Virus record (IMG/VR): IMGVR_UViG_3300038701_000727 | Span: 1 to 34,101 of that record | Length of the DNA stretch: 34,101 nucleotides | Strand: one strand, 5' to 3' | Source: a virus | Part shown: piece after piece, positions 1 to 5,592 of the stretch | Numbering within the stretch: position 1 is the first letter of the stretch | Layout: the number at the start of each line of letters is the position of its first letter | Made by a program: the position numbers and the translations under genes | Notes under the pieces: model-generated | Seen by the model: the letters and a program-made list of their open reading frames with translations, nothing else | What the model was told of the DNA's origin: nothing | Database searches by the model: none

Positions 1-71
1 GAGCGCTGCCTGTCTTCGCGATCGATTGAAATAGAGGATAGTGGGATGGAAGTAAATTGTCCGCTGGTCAT
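1..71 (-). CDS. 5' end of a ParB N-terminal-domain-like protein (partial, cut by the window edge)
   Basis: Reading the minus strand from an ATG at 71 gives 23 codons open to the window edge, beginning MTSGQFTSIPLSSI and followed by SIDREDRQR. The pattern of a short hydrophobic strand (IPLSSI), an acidic/basic turn and the dipeptide RQR resembles the start of ParB/Srx-type domains, in which the conserved R..R follows the first strand. Such proteins occur in phage replication and methyltransferase neighbourhoods. The ATG lies 13 bases past the stop of the gene at 85-300, in the same direction, so it continues the early operon. A purine-rich AAAGAAAG sits about 8 bases upstream as a weak ribosome binding site. 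The assignment rests on a very short piece. A SNF2-like or unrelated start cannot be excluded. Confidence 0.45.
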   Translation of the reverse strand, partial: MTSGQFTSIPLSSISIDREDRQR

Positions 72-84
72 CGTGTGACTTTCT

Positions 85-300
85 TTAGAGTTCGGCGTCT
101 AGTGTCACGCCGTTTAGAGTTGAAGTGTTAGCAGCTACCATAGCTGCGTGCGCTAATAATACATAACATTTAAATTGCTTGACAGGAACACTAATTGTAG
201 GTACTTGTTCTTGCTCTTCTAACGTTAATTCAGTATGCTCGTCTATTGCGGCTATCATATTTAAAGCAAGTTGTTTATCTATCTCTATAAGTTCTGGCAT
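85..300 (-). CDS. Hypothetical protein, 71 aa
   Basis: I do not recognise this small acidic protein. It starts at an ATG (300) with a good ribosome binding site (AGGAG, 7 bases upstream) and ends in TAA. The sequence is mostly helical in character: an acidic stretch (ELTLEEQEQ) in the first third is followed by a hydrophobic alanine-rich segment (LLAHAAMVAANTS). That segment is too short and mixed to be called membrane-spanning. It is the last complete gene of the left-arm operon and follows a 75-base gap holding a GC-rich hairpin, so its expression may be partly separated from that of the upstream SSB-like gene. Confidence 0.65.
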   Translation of the reverse strand: MPELIEIDKQLALNMIAAIDEHTELTLEEQEQVPTISVPVKQFKCYVLLAHAAMVAANTSTLNGVTLDAEL

Positions 301-319
301 TATTTTCTCCTGTTAGAAT

Positions 320-349
320 GGGGAGGACTGGAAAAGTAACGCCCTCCCC
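320..349 (-). terminator. GC-rich hairpin between the SSB-like gene and the 71-aa gene
   Basis: GGGGAGG (320-326) pairs perfectly with CCTCCCC (343-349) around a 16-base loop. It lies just after the stop of the gene at 376-834 and about 20 bases before the next start codon. There is no T-run on either side, so it is a poor intrinsic terminator. It may instead be an mRNA 3'-end stabiliser or processing hairpin. A similar hairpin follows the gene at 4551-5018. Confidence 0.35.
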
Positions 350-375
350 CTGCCATAGATTAAGCTACGGGAAAC

Positions 376-834
376 TTAGTCTACTGGCATTGTTTTACGA
401 ACTTCTTCGTACTGCTTTTCAGGGTCGTTAGGATCAGCGCGGTGTGAAACTTCCGCCATCACCTGACAGCCTTTAGCAGCTTCCGCCAACACTTTAAGCG
501 GGGCATCAGCATCAACTTCCGCTTGGCAGTGGTCAAGGCAGAAAGTTTTTACTTCGAATAGAGTACGGTTAAAGTTAGCTTCGTCTTCGCCGTTGAACAT
601 GAAACGCTTGGTCATGATCTTGTTAGCGGGCGAGCCGTATTCTGCAAGTTCGTCTTCGTCAACATCATCGGAAGCAGACACGCACTTCAACTGGAAGTCC
701 ATTGTGTCCCACTTGCCGCCACCAACTTTGTCAGTTGAGAATTTATTGACGACCCACACGTAGGCACCTTGTGGCATCAACGGTGGTTTTTCGATTGTAT
801 CAATTGCTTGATCGAGTACTGAATTAAAGTCCAT
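376..834 (-). CDS. Putative SSB-like protein (DUF669-type), 152 aa
   Basis: The protein opens MDFNSVLDQA, then LPxGxY-like text (PLMPQGAYVWVV), a glycine-rich turn (KVGGGKW) and a beta-rich stretch (DTMDFQLKCVSA). This order (short helix, proline/glycine strand start, then a long strand) is typical of phage DUF669-type proteins. These are thought to be single-strand-binding analogues and sit beside Sak4-type recombinases. The C-terminal half is acidic, including DVDEDELAEY, as in many SSBs. It begins 15 bases after the stop of the P-loop ATPase at 849-1652 and is co-oriented with it, which supports a joint role in recombination. An AAGGA motif lies about 10 bases before the ATG. The fold call is by analogy. 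The neighbourhood is the stronger argument. Confidence 0.5.
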   Translation of the reverse strand: MDFNSVLDQAIDTIEKPPLMPQGAYVWVVNKFSTDKVGGGKWDTMDFQLKCVSASDDVDEDELAEYGSPANKIMTKRFMFNGEDEANFNRTLFEVKTFCLDHCQAEVDADAPLKVLAEAAKGCQVMAEVSHRADPNDPEKQYEEVRKTMPVD

Positions 835-848
835 AGCTATGGTATCCT

Positions 849-1652
849 TTAGTTTTCTAAAATCTGCTTGAATAAATCCGCGAGTCCGGTTTCGAGGGGC
901 AGATCGTTACCCTCAATTTTTAGCGCGGCGGTTGACTTGAGATCAATCTCCGCCGTGCTGTTTAGTCTAATGGTACGTTTGATCTTATCGCCCGTACCTG
1001 TTGCACGTGCCATGACTAGGTTGTCAAAGTATGACCCGATGATAGGGCCAAGGGCACGACCGACTGCGGAGGGGTAAGCTTTGCCGCCACCCGTTCCATC
1101 GGCCTTGAGGTCGTCGCGCTTGATGTGGGATATAACCACTACGTGTGCGTCGAACTCATCTGATGTGATCATTGCGATCGTGTTCTCTACTGCCTCTTGC
1201 GCAGCGCGGAATGTCTGGCGCTTATCCTTAGCACCTGGGTTCATTGCGTCTGCCCATGCGTAGGCGGAATTGGATAGGTGAGTGAGGGTGTCAAGAACGA
1301 AAACAATCTTGTCATCCTCTTTGCCCCACTCGCTCGGGATTGACTCATCGTCCCACTTATTAAGATACTTCATTGACTGGACGAAAGCCTTAGGGTTGTT
1401 CGCCTTCAAGCCCTGCGGTCCAGCTTTGAACGCATCGCGTAGGGTGATCGCGTCCACGGCGTCGAGTTTGTCGGGGCAATGTTTCTTGATCAGCGCCTCG
1501 AGAATTGATAGGCCGTTGTCCATGTCAAGCACGCGGAGTTTATATCCCGCCTTGACCAATGAAAGCAATGCGCCTGTCTTGCCCGAACCGCTATCCCCGA
1601 CTATAATCATCTTGGCTTTCTTAGTCTTAGCGCGTTCACTTAGTTTCGCCAT
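849..1652 (-). CDS. P-loop ATPase, Sak4/RecA-core-like phage recombinase (AAA_24 type), 267 aa
   Basis: This is a RecA-core ATPase. Walker A is GDSGSGKT (residues 19-26), Walker B is IVFVLDT (116-122), and a polar strand end VVVISHIKRDD (171-181) occupies the sensor position seen in RecA/Sak4 proteins. Sak4 proteins bind ssDNA and promote annealing with help from an SSB. Here the SSB-like gene follows directly and a Cas4-like nuclease lies 1 kb upstream, completing a recombination set. I chose the ATG at 1652 because AGAAAGGA precedes it by 7-8 bases. An in-frame ATG at 1691 forms an ATGA overlap with the upstream gene and would add 13 residues (MSRPTQIF...), but it has no clear ribosome binding site. 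Alternative reading: a DnaB/RadA-like accessory ATPase. Confidence 0.75.
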   Translation of the reverse strand: MAKLSERAKTKKAKMIIVGDSGSGKTGALLSLVKAGYKLRVLDMDNGLSILEALIKKHCPDKLDAVDAITLRDAFKAGPQGLKANNPKAFVQSMKYLNKWDDESIPSEWGKEDDKIVFVLDTLTHLSNSAYAWADAMNPGAKDKRQTFRAAQEAVENTIAMITSDEFDAHVVVISHIKRDDLKADGTGGGKAYPSAVGRALGPIIGSYFDNLVMARATGTGDKIKRTIRLNSTAEIDLKSTAALKIEGNDLPLETGLADLFKQILEN

Positions 1653-1687
1653 GAGGTTTTCCTTTCTGAATATTTGGGTTGGGCGAC

Positions 1688-1966
1688 TCATCGCGCGTTC
1701 TTAAGTTCGTCTGCCACGGCCTTGATTGCAGCGGCGTCGGATGCCTCGGAAGTAATCGCAGGTCCGGCCTCAGACATGGCGGAAGATAGCTGCGTTCCGC
1801 GTGTGTTCTCACCGAGTAGGTCGCGGCGGATTTGCCCACGGACGTTACGGAGTTTGGCGAGGTTAGCTTCGCACTCATTGATCGCGGCCTCGATACCCTT
1901 GAGGTAGATTGTGCTTGCATCGTATACGCTATTCAATGCCTTGGAGTTGATTGGTGTGTTTGTCAT
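1688..1966 (-). CDS. Hypothetical small helical protein, 92 aa
   Basis: I do not recognise this protein. It is predicted helical, with a heptad-like middle (IEAAINECEANLAKLRNVRGQIRR, residues 25-48) that could form a short coiled coil, and an alanine-rich tail (SEASDAAAIKAVADEL). The start ATG at 1966 overlaps the stop of the upstream gene as ATGA, so translation is probably coupled. The gene lies directly before the Sak4-like ATPase and may be a partner of it, but only position suggests this. Confidence 0.65.
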   Translation of the reverse strand: MTNTPINSKALNSVYDASTIYLKGIEAAINECEANLAKLRNVRGQIRRDLLGENTRGTQLSSAMSEAGPAITSEASDAAAIKAVADELKNAR

Positions 1967-2271
1967 CTGGATTGTTCCTTCTCTAACTCTTCTCTGGTTA
2001 AATATCTAAATGAGCTTTTGGGCTGCATCGCGATTATTGTTTTCAACAGCCGCATTTTCTTTTTGGGACTCCCCATGAACCCAGCTGTGTATTCATAACC
2101 GACTAACTTTTCTTTTGGTTTCAGTTCCCATACGCGGGACCAGAATGTTATTGCATAATCTGCGCCTCGTGTTGGCACGACCTGCGATTTTAATGTTAGC
2201 CAAGCCTCACGGCGTTCTTGATAATGTCCTCGGTGAGACCCCTTCCATATTATCCGCGCTATCCTAGCCAT
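1963..2271 (-). CDS. Hypothetical basic protein, 102 aa
   Basis: A lysine/arginine-rich protein with many aromatic residues (e.g. WKGSHRGHYQERREAW near the N-terminus and SRVWELKPKEKLVGYEY in the middle). Overall charge is positive, which is compatible with nucleic-acid binding, but no motif is recognisable. The ATG at 2271 has GAGG about 9 bases upstream and overlaps the end of the upstream gene by 8 bases. Its own stop overlaps the next start as ATGA. It belongs to the run of small genes between the nuclease and the ATPase of the recombination module. Confidence 0.65.
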   Translation of the reverse strand: MARIARIIWKGSHRGHYQERREAWLTLKSQVVPTRGADYAITFWSRVWELKPKEKLVGYEYTAGFMGSPKKKMRLLKTIIAMQPKSSFRYLTREELEKEQSR

Positions 2272-2575
2272 CGTCTCCGTCCTCTATCATTGATACATAC
2301 GCCATATCAATAGTGGTGTTAACTGGCTTGTCCGATCTCATATAATACGAAACTACCATGTGGCGAGTTCCATACTTTACATTACGCCTACGCAGCCAAT
2401 TCCAAAAACGATCCAAGCGGTCAGGCGCAGCAATTTCATAAGCTACCTCATGCTCTATTTTCTGCCAACCCTTGTCCCATTTATCTTTTGGCTCGGCTTT
2501 TATAGGCTTTGTACCTTTAGTTATTTTCCAGTCCCCGTTTAAGATAGCTGTTTTATTTGTGCTGTCTTCTGTCAT
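2264..2575 (-). CDS. Hypothetical protein, 103 aa
   Basis: The start was set at the ATG at 2575 (MTEDSTNKTA). It has GGAG 8 bases upstream and lies one base after the nuclease stop codon; upstream in-frame starts would run deep into the nuclease gene. The protein is rich in lysine and tryptophan in its first half (DWKITKGTKPIK, DKWDKGWQK) and has a basic RRRNVKYGTRH segment near residue 70. No family is recognised. The tight coupling to the Cas4-like nuclease suggests co-regulation with DNA processing. Confidence 0.6.
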   Translation of the reverse strand: MTEDSTNKTAILNGDWKITKGTKPIKAEPKDKWDKGWQKIEHEVAYEIAAPDRLDRFWNWLRRRNVKYGTRHMVVSYYMRSDKPVNTTIDMAYVSMIEDGDDG

Positions 2576-2576
2576 C

Positions 2577-3527
2577 CTATCTCTCCACCAGTGGGTCCCA
2601 AATGCGTTTCTGAAAATCGCCCTTGAGAATGTTTGGTCTAACGGCAGGGTCGCGGCCACACACTGAACGGAATGGGCAGCCTCCATAGTTGCCGCATGAT
2701 GCGAGGTTCATCGGAAAGTATTTCTCCCGCGCGAGGTGACGAGCCGTCTCGATTGTATACATGGTGTTGTCGTACCACTCGTTAAGCTGGCCCTTCGTCC
2801 GCAGTGTTGGGTTGCGGCTGAAGCGGGTGAACGTAACGCCGACTTGGGCTGCGTCAATGATCACGCCCTTAACAGGCATGGAAAAGATAACGCTTCCCGC
2901 GTAGGTATACATTGACATCTGCCCGTCCGTTTTGAACTGATCGAAGTAGTACGGGCCGAGTGCAGCGGAAGTGGTTTTGTTATCCGTCACGAAGGGATCG
3001 CCGTTCTTGACTGTAAGACGGTCGAGGTGACCCGCGAATATAATATCGCCGTCGACTGGTAGTTTGAAAGTATGTTCGACGGCTGGCTTCCCGTCAGAGG
3101 TAATGTAAGTTTCAAGGTCGTCATGCTCAAAAGTTTCGACGTACCAGATGAGGGAGCGGATAAGCCCTTCGCGGGATTTAGCGGACTCGGGCTGCCCGTA
3201 ACGATCGGTAGCTTTCCACGGTAAGCCAGTTCCTTCTACGCGTTTACCGTCCTCGTCCCTTGCGTGTTGCCATGTCTCAATGAGTGTCTCCCGTACCATC
3301 TTGTGCATCGCCTCTTTATGGGAAAGGCCTGCGGTACGATCGATGTGATAGTGTTCAAGGGCTGAAGCATACCATCCGCCGAATAGAAGGTGGACAGACT
3401 TGCCTCGCGGTTGATATCCCTCGACTATATTATAGTAATAGTATCTCATGCAACGTTGTGCAGAGGTGAGGGAAGTGGCGTCCCAAGCATACTGGTCGCC
3501 CTTATCTGTGAATGATGTGTTCTTCAT
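2577..3527 (-). CDS. Cas4/RecB-like PD-(D/E)XK nuclease with a four-cysteine cluster, 316 aa
   Basis: All signature elements of the RecB/Cas4 nuclease family are visible in order: H59 after the first helix (SALEHYH), D169 in GHLDRL, D182 and K184 in the core TDNKTT, and the Q203/Y207 pair in DGQMSMYTYA. One cysteine near the N-terminus (C26) and three near the C-terminus (C278, C284, C290) match the layout of the 4Fe-4S cluster of Cas4 and AddB. The expected activity is metal-dependent exonuclease digestion of DNA ends, leaving single strands for the Sak4-like ATPase and the SSB-like protein encoded downstream. It overlaps the upstream gene as ATGA. The ribosome binding site is weak, consistent with translational coupling. 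No defensive CRISPR context is seen, so a recombination or replication role is favoured. Confidence 0.85.
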   Translation of the reverse strand: MKNTSFTDKGDQYAWDATSLTSAQRCMRYYYYNIVEGYQPRGKSVHLLFGGWYASALEHYHIDRTAGLSHKEAMHKMVRETLIETWQHARDEDGKRVEGTGLPWKATDRYGQPESAKSREGLIRSLIWYVETFEHDDLETYITSDGKPAVEHTFKLPVDGDIIFAGHLDRLTVKNGDPFVTDNKTTSAALGPYYFDQFKTDGQMSMYTYAGSVIFSMPVKGVIIDAAQVGVTFTRFSRNPTLRTKGQLNEWYDNTMYTIETARHLAREKYFPMNLASCGNYGGCPFRSVCGRDPAVRPNILKGDFQKRIWDPLVER

Positions 3528-3748
3528 TTCAGTAGGTCGCCTAAGTCCAAGCTGTTCATAACGCCAGCTGTGTCTTCTTTAACCTTGGGCGCAGCTTTTT
3601 TACGTGCAGTTGGTTTCTTTCCTGCCTTCTCGTCGGCCTCAAAGTTTTGGCGGCGGGCACGGAAGACCTCACATATTTTCTCGATGTCTTGGTCAGTGAG
3701 GGAAAGGGGATCGCGGGTGAATAACTCTGTGATTTCTGCGGTGGTCAT
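3524..3748 (-). CDS. Hypothetical small charged protein, 74 aa
   Basis: The first half is helical and acidic (TAEITELFTRDPLSLTDQDI). The middle is a lysine/alanine-rich linker (EKAGKKPTARKKAAPKVK), and the tail (VMNSLDLGDLLK) resembles a short peptide-docking motif. This layout, a small domain plus a basic linker plus a terminal hydrophobic peptide, fits an adaptor, but no family is recognised. The ATG at 3748 has GAGG 7 bases upstream and overlaps the preceding stop as ATGA. The stop in turn overlaps the nuclease start as ATGA. Confidence 0.65.
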   Translation of the reverse strand: MTTAEITELFTRDPLSLTDQDIEKICEVFRARRQNFEADEKAGKKPTARKKAAPKVKEDTAGVMNSLDLGDLLK

Positions 3749-3960
3749 TTCAGCACCTCGTCCGTATCGATGTCTAGGGTTGGGGCGTTGGCAGCGGCTT
3801 CGGCCTCGGCGTTATCGATCACGCGAGATACTAGATCGCGGATAAACTTAGCGGCTGACATCTTCGGGAACAGTGCTTTGAGTTTGTCGAAATCACCAGC
3901 GCGAAGATTGAGTGTGTGCTTCTGCAACTCTGCCTTGTCTTCGAGTTCGGGGTTAGTCAT
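3745..3960 (-). CDS. Ribbon-helix-helix-like protein, 71 aa
   Basis: After a short acidic lead (MTNPELEDKAE), the segment QKHTLNLRAGDFDKL followed by FPKMSAAKFIRDLVSRVID has the strand, helix, turn, helix pattern of Arc/MetJ/CopG-type ribbon-helix-helix proteins. These bind DNA operators as dimers through the N-terminal strand (here roughly HTLNLR). Small RHH proteins of this type are common in phage early operons, where they may autoregulate. The ATG at 3960 was chosen because AAGGAAG lies 8 bases upstream. A start at 3984 would overlap the previous gene more deeply. The tail is acidic and alanine-rich. Confidence 0.5.
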   Translation of the reverse strand: MTNPELEDKAELQKHTLNLRAGDFDKLKALFPKMSAAKFIRDLVSRVIDNAEAEAAANAPTLDIDTDEVLK

Positions 3961-4192
3961 TATCTTCTTCCTTAGTGTTTGCAAAAAAGACTACGTTTTC
4001 ATCGCTTGTACTGAGGATCGATATGTTTTTGATATCGTGTTCCCTCATTACCATGTAGACTGTATCAATAAAATTTTTCTTCGGGCCTGAAAATTCTACA
4101 CGTGTACCGATGGGCTCGGACTGAGTTAAGAGTAACGTCTCCAATAACTCAGTCTTAAGTTCCCTTCGGGCGATCTTACTCGCTCGGCTCAT
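3953..4192 (-). CDS. Hypothetical protein, 79 aa
   Basis: A mixed alpha/beta small protein. The N-terminus is basic and helical (MSRASKIARRELKTELLETL), followed by strand-like text (GTRVEFSG, ISILSTSDENVVFFA) and an acidic end (KEEDND). It overlaps the HIRAN gene upstream by 17 bases and the RHH-like gene downstream by 8 bases. No family is recognised. Gene packing and a purine-rich GGAAAT upstream of the ATG support it as real. Confidence 0.6.
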   Translation of the reverse strand: MSRASKIARRELKTELLETLLLTQSEPIGTRVEFSGPKKNFIDTVYMVMREHDIKNISILSTSDENVVFFANTKEEDND

Positions 4193-4451
4193 AGGTGATT
4201 TCCATCATGCCTGAACCTTCGTACTTACCTGAGATAAGGTTTGCGCCGGATAGTTCAGCTGCAAACTCTTTGCCGACGTAGCCGACATGCTCGCCGCGCG
4301 CGAGAACCTTGATGGCGTTCTCGTCGTACTGGTTTTCTGGTTCTGGTTCTAGGGATAGTTCTTCGTCCCACTCGAGTTCATTGTAAACTGTCTTGGCGGA
4401 CGCTGGGCGGAAGTGGTTTCCGCGAATTGGTGCTGTGATTGTAAGTTGCAT
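4176..4451 (-). CDS. Stand-alone HIRAN-domain protein, 91 aa
   Basis: The whole protein is one HIRAN domain. Its hallmark is EPENQYDENAIKVL (37-50), the EPxNxxDxxAIxV motif, followed by HVGYVGKEFA (55-64), the GYxxxxxA motif. HIRAN domains bind DNA 3' ends and were first described in HLTF/Rad5-type fork remodellers. In bacteria and phages they also occur alone near nucleases and helicases, as here, with a Cas4-like nuclease downstream and a UvrD-like helicase upstream in the operon. AGAGG lies about 7 bases before the ATG. A hairpin separates it from the preceding gene. A role in recognising stalled forks or DNA ends is inferred from the family. Confidence 0.85.
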   Translation of the reverse strand: MQLTITAPIRGNHFRPASAKTVYNELEWDEELSLEPEPENQYDENAIKVLARGEHVGYVGKEFAAELSGANLISGKYEGSGMMEITYEPSE

Positions 4452-4486
4452 AATAGCCTCTGGATAAGCTAGGGGTTAAATGAAGA

Positions 4487-4519
4487 GGGGAAGGGCATGT
4501 TGTGTGAGTGCCCTTCCCC
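4487..4519 (-). terminator. Perfect 11-bp hairpin after the 155-aa gene
   Basis: GGGGAAGGGCA (4487-4497) is perfectly complementary to TGCCCTTCCCC (4509-4519) with an 11-base loop. It lies between the stop of the gene at 4551-5018 and the HIRAN gene. On the minus strand it is followed by TCTTCATTTAACC, which is only moderately T-rich. It may give partial termination, or it may protect the 3' end of a message made from the promoter at 5068-5096. Confidence 0.5.
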
Positions 4520-4550
4520 GTTTAAGCAGTCGGGGGACAGTCCCGCTTGC

Positions 4551-5018
4551 TTATAGTTCGACGCTTGCCATGTCAACGATCTTAGCCTGATCGGATAGGC
4601 GTTTCTTAGCGGCCTTGATAACGTCTTCTTGCTCGGCGATCTTAGCAGCGGCTTCTTCAAACTGCTCCTTAGTAACATCGTCCTCAGCAACCTTACGACC
4701 TGCTGCTTTGATCTTAGCGCGCAATGCTTCTTTAGCAATCTTGAGTGCTTCTTTCTCAAGTGGGTCCATTTTAGCTGAACCACCTTCGCGTGGTGAAGTG
4801 AACTCGTATTCGGCATCGTACTCAGCTACGACCTTAGCCGCGTCATCGTTGTTGCCAGCTTCAAGCAGTTCTTTGATGCGCTTTGCAACGTTATTGCGAA
4901 CGTTCTCGGTGCGAGTCTGGTTGAGGACTTTGGCTTCGATCTCAGTCAATGTGTGACCTGCTGCGAATGGTTGAGACACATTGAAAATTGCGCCTTGGAT
5001 TGTAACTTCTTTTGTCAT
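4551..5018 (-). CDS. Hypothetical helical phage protein, probably well expressed, 155 aa
   Basis: It begins with a short beta-like lead (TKEVTIQGAIFNVSQPFAAGHTLTE, residues 2-26), after which the protein is almost entirely helical and charged (alanine, lysine and glutamate rich), including ENVRNNVAKRIKELLEAG and a long C-terminal coiled-coil-like stretch. Proteins with this lead and helical body are common in podovirus early regions but have no assigned function that I know. It has its own sigma-70-type promoter 43 bases upstream and a strong hairpin after its stop. This suggests a separately regulated, abundant product. GGAAG lies about 9 bases before the ATG. A structural or nucleoid-like role is conceivable but not shown. 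Confidence 0.75.
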   Translation of the reverse strand: MTKEVTIQGAIFNVSQPFAAGHTLTEIEAKVLNQTRTENVRNNVAKRIKELLEAGNNDDAAKVVAEYDAEYEFTSPREGGSAKMDPLEKEALKIAKEALRAKIKAAGRKVAEDDVTKEQFEEAAAKIAEQEDVIKAAKKRLSDQAKIVDMASVEL

Positions 5019-5067
5019 TTGAATAATCTTCCGTTGTTTGATTTGGGTTAATGTTTAACACCCACAT

Positions 5068-5096
5068 AATATACATGAACTGATCTGGCTTTGCAA
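5068..5096 (-). promoter_or_regulatory. Sigma-70-type promoter for the 155-aa gene and downstream early genes
   Basis: On the minus strand TTGCAA (5091-5096) and TATATT (5068-5073) are separated by exactly 17 bases, putting the start of transcription near 5061 and giving a leader of about 43 bases. It is the only gap over 100 bases inside the early operon (5019-5156). Just upstream of the -35 lie two inverted repeats: CCCCCG/CGGGGG (5097-5102 and 5136-5141) and GACA-TTT-TGTC (5126-5136). They could be operators or a weak terminator for the gene upstream. Confidence 0.65.
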
Positions 5097-5156
5097 CCCC
5101 CGTTCCACAGTTAAATATGGTTTGTGACATTTTGTCGGGGGCCATATGGGGCTGTG

Positions 5157-5351
5157 CTATTCTAAGGGGCACCAGTCAGGGAAGTCGCCGTTAACCATTT
5201 GGCTTTCCTTGAATGTGAATCGCCGCCTCTCTAGCTTGCAATAAGGAAAATCGCTTGCGTCAGGGTTCATGCTATGCGTCTCGTCTACATGATGGGGGCA
5301 AGCAGCGCAGGAATTAATTGTTATCAGTTTCGGTGTAGGTTTGTCTGTCAT
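5157..5351 (-). CDS. Small four-cysteine protein, probably zinc-binding, 64 aa
   Basis: Four cysteines are arranged as CAAC (15 and 18), YCK (38) and WCPL (61), with histidines at 20 and 21. The pattern resembles small treble-clef or zinc-ribbon proteins that are frequent in phage early operons. The start at 5351 was chosen for GGAGA 6 bases upstream. A longer start at 5384 would overlap the preceding gene. No enzymatic motif is seen, so a metal-stabilised adaptor or DNA-binding protein is the most that can be said. It is the last gene before the promoter gap at 5019-5156. Confidence 0.6.
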   Translation of the reverse strand: MTDKPTPKLITINSCAACPHHVDETHSMNPDASDFPYCKLERRRFTFKESQMVNGDFPDWCPLE

Positions 5352-5352
5352 C

Positions 5353-5592
5353 TTACTTCTCCAATAGTCTAGGGTTGACCGCATAATAGAGGTTGCGCGT
5401 GATCCCGTCTACCTTTACTGTCTTGCCGACGAGGTACTCGGGGCGGGACTGGAAAGTCATGAACCCGCCCACGAACAGGTCCACAACTAACTCTTGCCCA
5501 TCGGCTACCTCCACGCGGTACATCTGATCTTGAGGTAAATAAGCTTTCACCTCGAGATGCTTGTATGGGATCGTGCCGAGTTCTACTTTCAT
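5353..5592 (-). CDS. Hypothetical beta-rich protein, 79 aa
   Basis: Strand-like segments dominate (LEVKAYLP, MYRVEVADGQELVVDLFV, KTVKVDGITRNLYYAV), suggesting a small beta-barrel, possibly of OB or SH3 type. It overlaps the helicase stop region in the usual ATGA manner, having its ATG at 5592 with a strong GGAGG 7 bases upstream. The coupling to the helicase suggests a DNA-related accessory role, but there is no recognised family. Confidence 0.6.
   Translation of the reverse strand: MKVELGTIPYKHLEVKAYLPQDQMYRVEVADGQELVVDLFVGGFMTFQSRPEYLVGKTVKVDGITRNLYYAVNPRLLEK

Noticed and set aside
1282-1704. 140-codon plus-strand frame
   Set aside because: Lies wholly opposite the Sak4-like ATPase, has no ribosome binding site and reads as a serine/leucine-rich antisense shadow.
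1636-1920. 94-codon minus-strand frame between the 92-aa gene and the ATPase
   Set aside because: It overlaps the better supported frame at 1688-1966 and is Ser/Arg/Pro-rich in the way of a frame-shifted shadow.
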